Source: Hygrocybe punicea
Lineage: Eukaryota; Basidiomycota; Agaricomycetes; Agaricales; Hygrophoraceae
Reading direction: 5' to 3'
DNA: 64,000 bases
Assembly: GCA_963556145.1 (NCBI GenBank)
Contig: OY744461.1
Coordinates: forward strand, 5,280,891-5,344,890
Position numbers and translations under genes: made by a program. The notes beneath the pieces are model-generated. The model ran no database searches and was not told the DNA's origin. It saw only the letters and a program-made list of their open reading frames with translations. Positions within the stretch are counted from its first letter, which is position 1. Each line of letters opens with the position of its first letter. Positions 12,082 through 24,806 of the stretch are shown in pieces.

Positions 12082-12369
12082 ATGGAAATACAACACCATG
12101 TATCACATTGCTACAGAACATGCATCTCATCACAGGAGGAAACACTACTGGGTGTTGATGTGAGGACACGAAGGATTGTGAGAGATAAGTATGGAGTACC
12201 GGATAGTGATGAATTAGCCAAGAAGCATTCAGACGCTGAAGACAGGTGCAAAGAAATCTTGTATGATCGAAATTTCCTTAGGTTCTGGGGTCCTGACAGC
12301 AAACTCGTGAGAGTTGATGTCAAAAATTCGTCTGACATGGTTCTGTTACTTGAAGTCATGCGACAATGA
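12082..12369 (+). CDS. Unknown protein, C-terminal exon
   Basis: A frame of 95 codons. Its C-terminal two thirds (TRRIVRDKYGVPDSDELA to LLLEVMRQ) looks like real coding sequence: mixed, charged, non-repetitive and probably helical. The true exon probably begins after an acceptor near 12139 (ATCACAG before GAGGAAACAC), so upstream exons would lie beyond or under the element at 10.7-12.0 kb and may be lost. The stop codon TGA (12367-12369) overlaps the ATG of the next gene (12366-12368) as ATGA. I do not recognise the family. Either it is a separate small gene read from the same transcript as TCD, or it is a 3' remnant. Confidence 0.45.
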   Translation: MEIQHHVSHCYRTCISSQEETLLGVDVRTRRIVRDKYGVPDSDELAKKHSDAEDRCKEILYDRNFLRFWGPDSKLVRVDVKNSSDMVLLLEVMRQ

Positions 12370-14114
12370 ATTTGGTCAACTTTCATTCACACAAAACCCA
12401 ACTGGTACTAACGGCATTGGCTGCGTCATTGACAACAGTTGGACTACTCTCCATTTATGACTCATACACCAAGAGGACACGGAGAAGAAACCTCAACGAT
12501 GACAGTCTGAATTCCCTTGCGGCTCATGGTTCCGGCGCAGACAACGGTGGTGTCGAAAACGAAGGGAAGATCAAACATACCATAAGTTCCATAACCGTAA
12601 ACAAGCAGGACAATTACTTGGTTAATGGCAACGTTGAGGAGCTGATCAGGGAGCAGCTGACCAGGAATTATGCGTTTTTTGGCGAAGCGGGTATGGCAAA
12701 AGTCCGCTCAGGGAGCGTCGTCATTGTTGGATGTGGAGGAGTAGGAAGTTGGGCAGCCGTCATGCTTGTTAGATCGTGCGTAACGATTCAAATATCCTCG
12801 TTCTTGACGTAAATTCAATCCTGCCTCGAAATATAGAGGCGTGTCTAAGATTAGACTTGTCGACTTTGACTACGTCACCTTGTCGTCCTTGAACAGGCAC
12901 GCTACAGCCGGTGTACGTGACGTGGGGACACCAAAGGTAACTTGCGTTGAGAGAATGCTGAAAGAAATATACGGATTTGTACAAGTCGACTCTCGGATAG
13001 AAATTTGGCGGAAAGAGGACGGGGGCCAACTGCTCGCAGGTGCAGATTGGGTGGTTGGTGAGAACACAAGATCTCGTAGGTATCCAACGCAAAAAACATT
13101 AACGTTCTCCCTGAAGACGCCATTGACAACATCGCAACCAAAGTTGACTTGCTCAAATACTGTCACGACCACAATATCAAGGTATATCCTACCTCCCTGT
13201 GACAGATCACGACTCACGATGACTGCTTTCCCAGGTTTTCTCCTCGATGGGCGCAGGTGCTAAATGCGACCCCACCCGAATACAAATCAGTGATATATCT
13301 GACACGATATACGACCCCTTGGCGCGCTCTGTCCGCCGACGTCTTCGTTTACAAGGTGTTCCCTCCGGCATCCCGGTTGTCTACTCCACCGAGGTTCCCA
13401 GTGATATTAAACTTTTGCCCCTTCCAGAGGAAGAATTTCAGAAAGGAAATGTCAAGGAGCTCGGGGCGTTCGATGATTTCAGGGTGAGAATATTACCAGT
13501 CTTGGGTTGGTGTCATCTCACTTCCCATTGAACGAGACCTCCTGTGTCGAAACCTACGCTCACGCACGTATCAAAGGGACCCTTCCGTCCATATTTGGCC
13601 TCCATATTGCCACTTTTGTCCTATGTGAACTGGCTCAGAAACCAATTTCTAATCCCCTGCCAATAAAAAACCGGAGAAAACTATACGAACGCCTTCTTCG
13701 TGACCTGCTTCACAGGGAGTCGAAACTCACCGGTCAGCTAATCAAGTGCGTAAAATCCAACTTGCCAGCAGTGTTCGACCTGATGTGAACTGTGGATCTA
13801 GCAAACTTCCGATTGACGAGGATGATGTTGCCTTGGTATTCGAAGATCTCCACCGAGGGCGCTCCGTCATTCCGCCTCACGGCGTGCCCTCTCGCCCTGT
13901 GCTTGTTAGATGGGATCCTGAATGTCCGCTGTCAGTAGACAATTGTGTGGTCATGGAGCACAAAGAATATGACAGGCACGCAAGAGAGTGCTACGGAGGG
14001 GGCGAGAATGGAACAAATTGCCGGAGACCGAGGGATGTTTGGGGGGAGAATGTGGAGAAAATCGTGGCGAGGAGAGCTGAGGAGATGGCGAGGCACCGCC
14101 AGTGGGTTATGTAG
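12366..14114 (+). CDS. TCD1: tRNA threonylcarbamoyladenosine dehydratase (TCD/TcdA-like)
   Basis: E1/ThiF-superfamily enzyme that uses ATP to cyclise the t6A base at position 37 of tRNAs to ct6A. The yeast Tcd1 and Tcd2 proteins lie on the mitochondrial outer membrane. Six exons fit one frame: 12366-12775, 12837-13057, 13117-13181, 13235-13505, 13577-13745 and 13802-14114, giving 482 residues. The N-terminus has one hydrophobic segment (LVLTALAASLTTVGLLSIY). The nucleotide-binding loop is VVIVGCGGVGSWAAVML. Next come IRLVDFDYVTLSSLNRHA, the WVVDAIDNIATK block across intron 2, FSSMGAGAKCDPTRIQISDI, and LPSIFGLHIATFVL near the membrane-associated end. All introns are short with GT...AG borders. 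Length, motif order and open frame suggest a working host gene, the only one clearly seen in the window. Which of the two yeast paralogues it matches cannot be told. Confidence 0.9.
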
Positions 14115-14630
14115 TGAAATTCAACCTCTCGGGAACTCGTTTGAACCAGAGTATGATACAACATCACTCAGCCCAAAGATCGGAAATTCTGTTATCAGTA
14201 GGTGCAATTTGTCAAGCTGCAGTCAGCCCAGACCACAATATAGGAATTTTTATAAGTATGCATGTGCTGTGACCTCGTTGTGATAGTTGAACTTGGCATT
14301 TTTTGTTATTGCTGTTTGCACATCATATGATTTTCAACATAGTGATCATACCCATGTTTGATTTATTTCTTGATAAATATGTGTCAGAGCACTACAACTT
14401 GTATGCAAAACTTGTAGGGGTTATTTTTCTGCATGGAATGGCTGAACTAAAATAAGAATTTGGCATATAAATAGTTTGAAATACCCACATTACTCCAAAA
14501 TCACTGTTTGAATTTTTCTGAGTCATTTAGTGTAGATTCAAGTTCATTTACATGCTGGAAAAGTAGGATGTAATGGTTTTTCAAAGAAATTTTACTATTT
14601 CAGATCTTTGTTCAAGAATTATAAATATAC
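14115..14630. other. TCD 3' flank, no gene
   Basis: AT-rich sequence after the TCD stop codon, probably its 3' untranslated region and intergenic DNA up to the hAT insertion. No further reading frame is supported. Confidence 0.4.
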
Positions 14631-15099
14631 TATGGCCAGTCAGGGGTACACCCGCAGTGCTCTGGGGCTGTACTCGGACTCGTACCCGTCACGGGTACAT
14701 ACCCGAGGCCAAAAGTACGGGTATGGCATGGGTTTTGCAGGGGTACGGGAAGAAACATGCAAAATACCCCATTTTTACCTGCTTTTGGTGGTTTTTATGG
14801 TTATTGTGGACAGAATACTGGTCGGATCCCTTTAGTGTAAAGGAGCACAATGTTCAGAATACTGTGGGGAGTGTTGAGAGCATTTTTACATATTTTTACA
14901 AGCAATGATTCTCATTATATCCCTCAAAAATAGCGAAAAATACCCCCAAAATTGAGTTTTTGATGTTTCTTCTCCCAAAAAAAATACAGCCCATACCCGC
15001 GTGGGTACTGCGGGTATTCTGAGGCTGGACTCGTACCCTTAACCTGTGGTACCCGTACTCTTAACCCCTGGGGGTATTGCATACCCTTGACCTGCCCTA
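14631..15099 (+). mobile_element. Non-autonomous hAT element, family 1, copy a
   Basis: 469 bp with imperfect terminal inverted repeats (left TATGGCCAGTCAGGGGTA, right read in reverse TAGGGCAGGTCAAGGGTA). It is flanked by a perfect 8-bp duplication AAATATAC at 14623-14630 and 15100-15107. Eight-base target duplications are the mark of hAT transposition. Near-identical copies lie at 31444-32087 and, inverted, at 32581-33059. Subterminal GGGTACGGGT-type repeats fill both ends. It has no transposase. Confidence 0.9.
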
Positions 15100-16050
15100 A
15101 AATATACATACTACTTTTGTAACATAAATAAACTTGAATCTGGACTAAATAACTCCACCCTTGGCATCACTTCAGGGAACCTCCCAAGACCTGGTAGGTG
15201 GGGTTTATATGTGATGATTAAGGCACCTAACAGGTCACATCTGCTCAGGTGTCTCCCTGCCAAATCCACATTCAGCCAGCATCTGGGTGCCACTTCCAAG
15301 TCATTGTGAGGTTCCCAGGATCTTCTTTGCATAGACATGATATGTTTGCCAGGTTCTAGAGATTTCCATGTTATTGAGATGCTCTTGGCATAGAAATATG
15401 ATATGTTTTCCAGTTCTCAGGATGTTCTTTCCATGTCTTCGAGATGTTTTCAGGTGCTCTGATGACAGAAATATGTCATTCAAGGCTAGAGTAAATGACC
15501 ATTATATATACTACTACATGGTCACTACATCAAGAGTGGGCAGCAGGCAAGAAGGGGGTGAGGGGGATGTAGAATTGAGATGGAGGACATCTGGGAGATG
15601 CTAACTTAGACAAGGGGGAACAGCATGGACTAGACAAGGGGGATGGCATGGACAAGAAAACGGCATTTGAACTTACCAACAAGACCCCTGAAGAAGATGG
15701 GGATGCCAAATAACAAGACAGATACCAAGAAAGCAAGAACATAATGGGTTTGACCAGGTCTATGATGGTTCATATTGTGGAAGAGGGTCCTGATGGTCCA
15801 GGAGGCAGTGAATCACCGCTTGCACCCTGGGGGACATCCATGAGGTCAGCAGGAGGCAGGTTCTGTGATCATCGCAGAGGCAGTTGATAACCTCCCGCTG
15901 GCATTGGTGAGCATCACCCCTCTTGTGTGTACTATTGAAATAAGCAGGTTGGAGATCACTGTGAATACTGATATATTGTGTGATACAAAACTACACTACT
16001 TACCTGGTTGGAGATCACTGTGAATACTGAGGATACACAGGTTTGACCGC
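15100..16050. other. No gene recognised; short local repeats
   Basis: Contains diverged repeats around CATAGAAATATGATATG / CCATGTC and a duplicated TTGGAGATCACTGTGAATACTG at about 15950 and 16010. No reading frame is convincing. Confidence 0.35.
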
Positions 16051-17688
16051 TTTGGGACAAATAGATACAAACAATCAGCCACAATCTTCGAAATCTACTA
16101 AGTCCATACTCTCTTGTAGTAGAGTGGCTCATCACAACCTAACATGTACAACCTGCGCTTGTCAGGGTAATACCTATTTGGGTACCAGTGGTAATCAGTG
16201 GGTGGGCTCTGTAATCTGGTTTGTGCCAGTCCCCAGGTGGTCCACCTTGGTAGTTGTGACTGTGCGCCTCAGTGTAGGGAGGTTGGCGATACCATTGAAC
16301 TACCTGTGGGGGTTGCTGTTGTAGGTCATTGCAGGAATGGGTGGCTCGAGGAGGCCATATCCCTAAACCGGTGGTGCTGGCATATACAGTCCATGATGGT
16401 GGTAACTGTGGTACATGATGCAGCGGTACTGATCATGATGGCTGGGATATGCAAAGTCAGATTGGAAACTGCTCCCATCACAGCCGACCAAAGATGTTTG
16501 AGCATCGTGCTCCAGCTGGTCCTCTGGTTCCCTTGAATTTACCATGTGAGTGGTTGAAAGGTGCCTACTTTGCACCAGCTTCTGCCGGAGTACCCCCAAT
16601 GTGGTTCTGGGGAGCAATGGCAGGACTTGGAAACAGTGCCGAGGGTCTATGTTGGTTGCTGGGGAGGGCATCGGCATGAGCCCAGCCATAATGATGGCTT
16701 TCTGGACCACTGGGAACTGGAGGGACAGGAATGGGGTGGCTCCGTTGAGCAGTGCCAGAGGACTGACCACCCATGTCATATTCAGGCTGATGGCGGATGT
16801 TGTGAAAGGAGGCAGGGATGTCACCACTCTTTTGGGACACTGGAGGCTTGGAGGGGAGGGGGTCTAATCCACTGTGGAATGTGGCACTACCAGGTTGGCC
16901 TCTAGCCTCTCCTGAACTCTTCTGGAATGCCTGAGGCTTAGGAAGAAAGAGTCTGATCCATCGGGGGGTGAGACACTATGCACACCTCTAGCCTCCTTGC
17001 CAGCAGGGGTGGTTTGAAGGTTATCCTGATGAGTGGGGCCATCGGGCTTCACTGCGCCAACCTGTTTAGGTTGGGTATCGAGATGCCTGACATTGCCACG
17101 CCATCTTGTGGTCTCCTCAGCACCAGCAGAGCTGTTGGTTGTTCGAACACTATCTAGATGGGAAGAGTTGTTGGGCTTTGCAGCACCAACTGGTTTTGGT
17201 TGAGGTGGGCTCACTAAGGTAAAAAGAACATGTCAACATGAGGAGGCAATATGAGGGCTGACTGACTGACCATCTGGTGATGATGAACTATCATATGATA
17301 ATCTCTTGGACCTCTGAATGGAGCGCCCAGCCTTCCCGGCCACCACTGTACCTTTTCTGGCCTCCTCGTCCTTTTGCTTCCAAATCTCCTTCCTCTTATC
17401 CAGGTGACTCTCTATCTCCTTGCCCTTGCCCTTCTGCGGTGCCCATACCTTCTCAGAATCTTTTCCCACTGCCTGAGGCTTGTCATCATTGCTGCTGTCA
17501 ATGAAGGCCACTGACTTCACCTTCTTCTTGGCAACAGAATGACTCTCAGAGTTCTTGTGCTTGTGAGAGGTCACAGGTGGGTCTTCACCATCTAATGCCA
17601 AGATCTCCGATAACCCGCTAGAGAACACCTCCACATCTTTGCTTGCAGTGCTGATGCCTTGGATGTGATGGATTTGAGGGTTTGTGCA

Positions 17689-18436
17689 TAGTTAATGGCA
17701 TGGGTAACCCCCAGGTACAACTGGGTGTACCCGTACCTGTACCTGGTGGGTATGGGTCCGGGTACGCCTAGTTACCCGGGGGTATCCCACCACAATGTGG
17801 TGGGGTGCTGGTGAGGTGTCACTGGTGAGGTCTCAAACCCCCTGCAACCTCGCGAATGCAGCCCAATGTCAATTGACGTTGGGGTTGCGTACTCGCAAGG
17901 TGTTGGCCAGGGGGGCGGGGACCTGGGCACTGGTGCCTGGAACCTTGTGAACGGCACAGGAGTGCCACTCGTGAGGTTTTAGTGGGGAGTGGGGGCATGC
18001 AATTGTGGTTCCTGTAACCTTGCGAATGGCACACCAACGTTGGTGTGCCGTTTGCAAGGTGTTAGTGGGGGTGTGAACGAGACGCGGGGGTGGAGACCTG
18101 CTGTTGTGGTTTGCCGTTATTGTCGTTGAATTAGTTTGTACAATATAAAAAGTAAAAAAATTGACATACCTGGTGCAGCGGGGGTGGGTGCACCACTCCC
18201 TGCTGCTGTTCCCGTCATCTCCTACCTGTGTCTACCACCATTTCATTGTCGTTTCGTTGTGCTCGTCATTGTTGTTGAAGGAAATCATATGTCACAGGAC
18301 CGTGACAGTACCCGTGAGCTAACCCATAAAAACCCATACCTGGCGGCACGGGTACGGGTTTGTCACGGGTCCCGATGTGGCTACCCGTACCCGTAGGAAA
18401 AACCCACACGGGTTCATGTACCCGTGCAATACACTA
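17689..18436. mobile_element. Non-autonomous hAT element, family 2
   Basis: 748 bp with ends TAGTTAATGGCATGGGTA and, read in reverse from the right, TAGTGTATTGCACGGGTA, inside a perfect 8-bp duplication TTTGTGCA (17681-17688 and 18437-18444). It interrupts the degenerate minus-strand gene. The inside holds three nested palindromes with CCT(C/T)G(C/T)GAA-type outer arms (17848-18060). On the minus strand it also carries an exon-like GGTGCACCCACCCC segment ending in CCAG followed by GTATG near 18167. No transposase. Confidence 0.9.
17848..18060. repeat. Three nested palindromic modules
   Basis: 17848-17900 has outer arms CCTCGCGA/CTCGCAAGG around an inner CCCAA.GTCAATTGAC.TTGGG palindrome. About 17941-17977 has ACCTTGTGAA/CTCGTGAGGT around GGCAC/GTGCC. 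18017-18060 has ACCTTGCGAA/TTTGCAAGGT around a perfect 22-bp palindrome at 18028-18049. The same outer motif recurs in other hAT-like elements of the window. Confidence 0.85.
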
Positions 18437-20624
18437 TTTGTGCACGGGTTAGGTGCAGTCTTGGTGGGCTCTCGAGAGCTTGGATGCTGTCAGAGGTAGA
18501 GTCCAACATGGAAACTATCGCCTCTTTGGCTGGTGGTTCCAATGGCTTGTGCTTCATCACTGTCTTTGCAGGACTAGTGGGTAGGCGAGCTAGGCTGAGC
18601 ATATCAACCTTGCCACTAGCAAATTTTTGATGGCCAAATGCCTGGGAGGAGGATGCTGCAGGTGAAACAATGATCACAGCACACCTGGATGCTATGAGAT
18701 CGGCTGGTGTGAAGGTCAGTTAGGGTGTCATGTAAAATGACATCTAGTTGCTGCACCTATTTTGGACTTAGGAACCTTCACAAATCTTAGCGGAAACTTT
18801 GGATCATCGAAAGCCTTGTATAACAACCTGGCATCCTGTTTGCTGAGGTTATTTATGCCTTTGCTCTTCTGCGCCGCCGGAGGTTTATCACCCAGAAAAG
18901 GAGGTTTCTCAGGTCCTGATAGCCCTCCAAGATAACCCCATGCTATGCCAAAAAGTTGGACATGGTTCTCCAGAGGAAGGTCTTGCTCGGCCATGTCAAT
19001 CCCAACTGGCCTAGTGGCAATGTCAGCACCTAAACTGATGAATGAGAGAATGGAACTTACCGAGAGACTTGCCAAAATGACACTTTACGAGATCAATGCA
19101 ATTGTTGGATGATGCAAGAGGCTCTGCATCAGTGCTTCCTAGGCTCTCATTTGGCACCTCCTGAGCAGCTCCAGGGTTGTTGTGGTCATGCCACCTTTCA
19201 TTGAGAACTTCCAAGGAGGTAATCTTCCTATGCATGAGGTATGTCAGTGTCATCAAGCAGTGAATGTTCGTGGACCTACTGTATGTGCGCCTCGAAATGA
19301 CCAATCATATCATCGTCATTTGCATGACACCGCTCAAGAAAAAACTATAATAGAATGAGTCAACAGACATACAAACTGGAGGTGGGACATACTTTTTCAG
19401 CACCATCAGTAACAAACACCTTGCCAAGTGAGCAGTCCTGATTGACCACTTTACTGCCAAACACCACTGCCATCTCAAAGCCATGCTGTGCACTGTAAAA
19501 CTTGCCAGACTGGATGACTTGAGCAGTGAACTTGTTGAAAGTTCTTGTGCGATGGGCAACCATTTGATCTGGTGCCAACAGGAGCCGCACCTCAGCATAT
19601 GTCCCCAGCAGAGTACTCCAGGTATCAGGGTAGGCCACCATGAATTCCCAAAAGCAAGAACTCTGTATTTTTGTGGTCACCATAGATGCTGTAAATAAAA
19701 TTCGTCAGTGGGGTTATAGCCATTGGAAATCAGGCAACGTATGATGGAGGTGTTCAAGGCCCACACAGGCCAACTCTGTCTTATAGTTCGATGTCTTCTT
19801 AAAGTAGTTTTAATAATCATTCCAGAAGTTCAGTATGTCTCGTCTGGTACTCTGATCCCACAGGGCTAGAATTTACGGCAGAGGAATATGGGTCTGCAAT
19901 GATAACTTCTTTACAAGTTTCCCTAGCTCTTGGAAACCATCATCAAGAGCTTTGCGATTCTCATTCGACAATATTTCTGGGACCGCCAGTTCACCAGTGT
20001 TTACAGAGGTTCTGCCTGGCTCAGGAGGCTCTGCAGAGCCTCAGTGAAGTTTCGGTGAGCCTGAATTGATCAAAAGTTGAGGGTCAATGGTGGGATCATA
20101 AAAGAACTGGCTATCGGGATCATCAAGCCACAATGGGCCATTGTCGTTGTTGGGAAGAACCAGGTGTTTGTCACGCCAGTCGCTGAGGTTAGAGGATGGC
20201 CCTGCGATTGGGTGGTGGGGTTCCCAACCATAGTGGTCCAAGATGTCATTGTCCATCCCATGCGGCCATAGAATTAAGGATGGAATGGGTTGAACTGGAA
20301 GGGGGGCATCAGCAAGGGGGGCATCAGCAGTGTGGCCATGTTGATTGTTGCCTGAGGATGGGATGGGATGAACTGGAAGGGCTATATTGGCAGCATGACC
20401 ACGTTGATCTTTGCTTGAAGATTGCTCAGGATGCTCTGGTAAGTGGGCATTTGTGGCAGGACTAGATTGATATTCTCACAGGAGTTTCGCATGGTGACCT
20501 TGTGCCTCTGAAATCAAGCTGCCATCTCAGTCTGTCTTGTATATGACAGAACGGAGGCATGTTGGAGTGAGAGGTGGTGGGGATGAATGGAGGACTTTAC
20601 ACTCCCCCACACATCCTCCTGGAG

Positions 20625-20979
20625 TCAACCAGGAATACCAAGTATTTACCAGGAATTTACCAGAAATTTACCAGAAATTTACCAGAAATTTACCAGGAAT
20701 TTACCAGGAATTTACCAGGAATTTACCAGGACTAGCCAGGAATGGCTTCCAGCCAAATTCTGAGTCCACCACTCAGATTTATAAGGAATCCTGGTAAAAT
20801 CTACCAGGAATACCAGGATTCCTACCAGGAATTCCCAGGGATTGACTGGGACTTTACCAGGACTATTCCTGGTAATTTACCAGGACTTCCTGGTACCAGG
20901 AAAGAACCAGGAATCACCTGTAACCAGGACTTTACCAGGAGTCCTGATGAATTCCACCAGGAATCCACCAGGAATCCCT
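20625..20979. repeat. Tandem array of an ACCAGGAATTT unit
   Basis: About 25-30 imperfect copies of (T)TACCAGGAA, with spacing of mostly 11-12 bases at the left end and becoming irregular to the right. The unit encodes repetitive NLPGIYQ-type peptides, which I do not regard as genes. Confidence 0.9.
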
Positions 20980-21079
20980 AAATCACCATTTATAGCATGC
21001 CTAGGTATCCTATTTAGGCTATACTGTTTAATACATTATATAATATATAATTGATATCTACTGTTTGGGGTTGTGTCCT

Positions 21080-22300
21080 GAGAGTTTACGGTGGCGGAAA
21101 CTCAATTATATACCCAAAATGAGTGATGCATGGACCATTCAACACAGATGCGTGTGATCACATGATCTGAAAATTCAGCACAGCCGCAATCACACATTCA
21201 ACATGCTAACAACCAATATCCAACAAGACAATGCCCAACGCGACAATGCTCAATGCCCAATGCCCCACACGCACGAACGGGAAAGGGAGCACAAAACAGA
21301 ACGACACCGGGGGAACAGGAACCATGGGAACGCAAATGGGAATGCAAACGGGTTAGGGAACAGAACACCAAGCAGCAACAGCAACAGCAACAGCAACTTT
21401 ATGATGTGGACAAATGCAGGCGGCCACAGAGGGGGTGGTAATGTGCCCACCCCTGCATCGGTATGTTTTTTATTCAAGTCTTTGTGTTTATATTGCGGTA
21501 CTGACTATTACTACAATGCCCACGCCCATGACCATGGCCTCAACATCCCATGGCCGAAAGCAGCGTAGATGGCGAGGGACACCCAATGGGCAGCAATGGC
21601 CCCCAGATGACCGCGATGCAACCACACAGGAGATGGGGGCAATGGAGAGGACGGAGATCCACGAGATGGAAATGATGACCCCACAGGAGATGCACCGGGC
21701 GTGGTTGAACCACCCACGCCCTTCTGTAAGTTTTTTTGTTTAAAATTCACATATATATACTGACTAGTGGTGCACCCCATCTCCCTTGCCCCCACCCCTA
21801 TGTAGGCCAGTGCCAAGGAGGCAGACGACGGCCATGACTAGACGAGAATGGGAATAGGTCCAAGGGAAACCAAGGTGACAGGACGCAACGGGGACAACGG
21901 AGATGGAGACAACAAAGGACAACAATGATGGGACAACAGCGGCCACGAGAGTCACAAAGGACAATGATGGCAGCAGCAGCAGCAGCAACAGCAACAACAA
22001 CAGCAACGCCAGCAGCTGCAATGCCAGCAAACAAGGACTGTGAATGAGGATGACCAGACTGCGAGGTAGGAACCTCTGTCTCCCTTTACCCTCTCCCTTT
22101 TTCTTGACCCTCTCTCTCCTCTCCCTCTTACTAACCCCTTCCCCCTCCCCTTTCCCACTTTCTCTCTGACTTTCCTCCTCCTTCCCCTCCAACTTTCTCC
22201 CTCTCCTTCCCCCTCCACTTCCACCCTTCCCCTTCCCACTTCCTCCCTTGCCCTTGCCCTTGCCCATTCCCCCTATCTCCTCTTCCCCTTATTTTAGTAT
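21080..22300. repeat. CAG/CAA-rich repeat DNA, likely decayed element
   Basis: Contains two exon-like GTGCCCACCCC / ACCACCCACGCCC segments followed by GTATGT (near 21461) and GTAAGT (near 21724). It also has CAG/CAA tracts (21372-21397, 21970-22010) and a CT-rich tract (22070-22280). This is the same composition as the interiors of the hAT elements at 31-33 and 62-63 kb. Termini were not recognised. Open frames reflect low complexity. Confidence 0.45.
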
Positions 22301-22439
22301 TGTTTAGTTAATTTGTGGAATATTAAGAATTCTTGTATTTGGAGTTTTCAGTATGAGAGTAGAGAAAACCAAAAAGTGTGGACTTTCCTTAAAAACTTGT
22401 GAAATATGGGCTGTTAAAATCCTGGATAGGCCTTCCTGT

Positions 22440-22790
22440 TAGTGTTGCCATATGTTTTTTGGAAAATGGCTATATCATACCTAATAAAATAGTCAATATT
22501 ATGTGGATATTTAAGCATGTAGATGACATGGAAAGCTGAGGGGTCTTCTGCCAACATTAGTTGATCAGATCAGCCTTGGTTGACCAGCTTGGAATCAGCT
22601 TCAAATTGTAGCTAATTGAAAGCTGGTAAAATATGTGAGCAAAGACCGATCTGATCAACTACTATTGTCAGAAGACCTCTTGGCTTTTCATGTGATCTAC
22701 ATACTCAAATATCCTCATAATATTGACTATTTTATTAGGAATGATGTAGCCATTTTCCAAAAAACATCGGTCATAGCTGTAGCAACACGA
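22440..22790. mobile_element. Foldback MITE
   Basis: Arms of about 120 bp (22440-22565 and 22665-22790) are imperfect inverted copies of each other. They share blocks such as TTTTTTGGAAAATGGCTA, CCTAATAAAATAGTCAATAT and GAGGATATTT-like sequence. The left end TAGTGTTGCC is the same terminal decamer as the hAT elements at 30273, 31130 (one mismatch) and 62582; the right end has decayed to AGCAACACGA. No target duplication remains. Confidence 0.75.
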
Positions 22791-24800
22791 ATTGGCAAGG
22801 AGTGTGTAGATTACATGGAAGTTTAACTGCAACAAGAATAAAACAGCTAAAATCAATATTAGCATAAAGCATGTATGTATGGGTTGCACCAGGCTGGCAA
22901 TAACATCCATATTATTGGAATGAACACAGAACATCTGATGCTGGATGGGAACAAAGTCAGAGTAGTACAACAAGGGGTGGTGGAATGCTGCAGGACATTT
23001 TGGAATTACCTTGCTTGCATAAACAAGGAAGCTTTCTTGCACCCCCATAATTGTAACCACTTTTCGTTCAAACCAATTTTCTCTGGCAGTCATTCCAATA
23101 AATCCCAGACTTCAACTTCCTTGCAATTTTCCTATGATACCATGTATTTATGAATTATGTACTATGCTATGAAAATACAAATATGTTTGATTTTTATTTA
23201 CAATGGCAAGTAAGGTTTTGTTTCTGACAACATAGTTGCGACTTCCTCATAATAGACTAGTCAGGAATATTACTAAGGCTTTGGATAGTTTGGACAGTCA
23301 CTGGTGGCTGTTCATACTAAAGGTTGCATGACTCATCATGCAACCTTCCTTCAGAATTGTTCACTTCCAATTAGACAAGATCAGTGAGAATTTGTAGTTG
23401 GAACTTGGAAGGAAGGTTAGACCAGAGTTTTGTTAGGTCAGATAAAGGACACCATGAGACTATATCATCTAAACCCAATAAAGTATCTTAAATTTGGATA
23501 GTCTATGAGTGAATCCCACATTTTCTAGGGCTCTTGATGGCATGTATAGCTTCTAATGCATCAACCTTTACATACTTTAAGTTTTGGAAGAATAGTTTTC
23601 AGAGCAACTCAGAAAGCAAATTCCAGATTCTGTTACGGATCGCTTCTGCAGCGGGCTCCAGCAACAATCAACTTAACTGGGAGGCGGTTTCTGGAAGAGA
23701 GAAGAGCAGTTTTCATTGTTGCTTACAGCTAAGACAACACTGCTAACAGGGGGGGGTCAAGGTCTAGTGTCATTGCAAGCCATGGGGGTTACCCAAAACA
23801 AGATGCGTCTGCCCCAAGAACCAGACTAAACATAAAGAAAGGAAAAGAAGAAAAAGTCCAAACCAACAACAAGAACAGTATATATAGTGACTGGTCTTGA
23901 GGGGAGGTAAATAGAAATACAACCATGAAGCCACAACATGTCCAACTCTACCATGTGTTCACCATGAGACAGACATGAGGTGTCCTCATATCGATGTTCT
24001 CGCGATCCAACTGGAGGCCCGGGTGTCATTGAGAATGGAAGAGGTCCGGATGACTTGGATGATTTGTCATCAGATCATGTGACATGCAGAAATGCCAATT
24101 CGGGGTCTATACTTGCTTTAACAGGCAAGTGCGCAGTCTGGCAAGTGCAATGCATGGTTGGGTCGAAGATGGGTATCGTCCAGTGTGGGGTTGGTGATGA
24201 GAGTGTCTTGAGGTAGCGTGGATATAGTGGCAAGGTTGGTATGAAAGAAAATGAAGGAATGTATAGAGGAAAAAACCAACTAGGACAGTGGGCTAGTTGA
24301 GGTCAGACATGTGAACAGCATAAGCTGTACTGGATGACGATGTCTGTGTCAATGACGTATCGAGGGGCGGTGTCTTGTCCTGTGTGTGGAACAACGTGGT
24401 CTACCTGATGTTGGTATTTGTCCAAGAAAGGGTATCATTGTAAACGAGTGTGGGAGGTATCAAGATCATAGATGGAAAAGGATAAATGAATGTGGGTCCA
24501 GGTTTTGAGTCATGGCATGAGTGACAAGCTGTGGGAACAAGTCGTTGGGTACTGCATTGAAGCGGTGTTATGTGAACAATATATGATAGGGGTTGGTTCA
24601 CTGTTTGGGAAGTCGTATGGTCTGTGGTCGAAGTCCAAAAGAGTATGCTCCGGCGATGGTCAGATTAGAGAGAACAGTGAAATGTCTCGTGATCGGGGAT
24701 TGTTCAGAGTTTACATGCAGGTGAGGAATGTCGTCGGATCGTCAGGGAGGATAATGGTAGGCACAGGGTATGAATATGGAAACCAAATATCCGAGAATGG
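22791..24800. other. No gene recognised
   Basis: Mostly AT-rich sequence with many short stops in all frames. A TGTTACGGATCG motif near 23630 recalls an LTR-like start, but no matching second copy was found. Confidence 0.3.
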
Positions 24801-24806
24801 CAATTG

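Larger units (their letters stand above)
16100..20290 (-). pseudogene. Degenerate multi-exon unknown protein gene, minus strand
   Basis: Short minus-strand coding-like blocks follow one another in several frames. They include a proline/asparagine start (20256-20041, DILDHYGWEPHHPIAGPSS), a hydrophobic block (19683-19360, with SSCFWEFMVAYPDTWSTLL), a KPP/KSK block (19075-18728), a lysine-rich block (17634-17233, with KHKNSESHSVAKKKVKS) and a glycine/proline-rich tail (17214-16363). Frames are broken by stops and a hAT element (17689-18436). The resemblance is to large multicopy hypothetical proteins of mushrooms with a WN..YF-type motif (read here as ILNFWNDY), but no named domain was recognised. 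It is best regarded as a relic of a repeat-associated gene. Confidence 0.45.

Noticed and set aside
13117..13181. Possible frameshift in TCD exon 3
   Set aside because: On recounting the A run at 13140-13142 there are three bases and the frame holds from exon 2 through exon 4.
20537..20981. Frames through the ACCAGGAATTT array as a repeat protein
   Set aside because: The unit length is irregular, no start context is present and all frames give similar low-complexity peptides.
21764..22267. Lys/Gly-rich 167-codon minus-strand frame
   Set aside because: Produced by a CT-rich tract and CAG repeats; no independent coding evidence.
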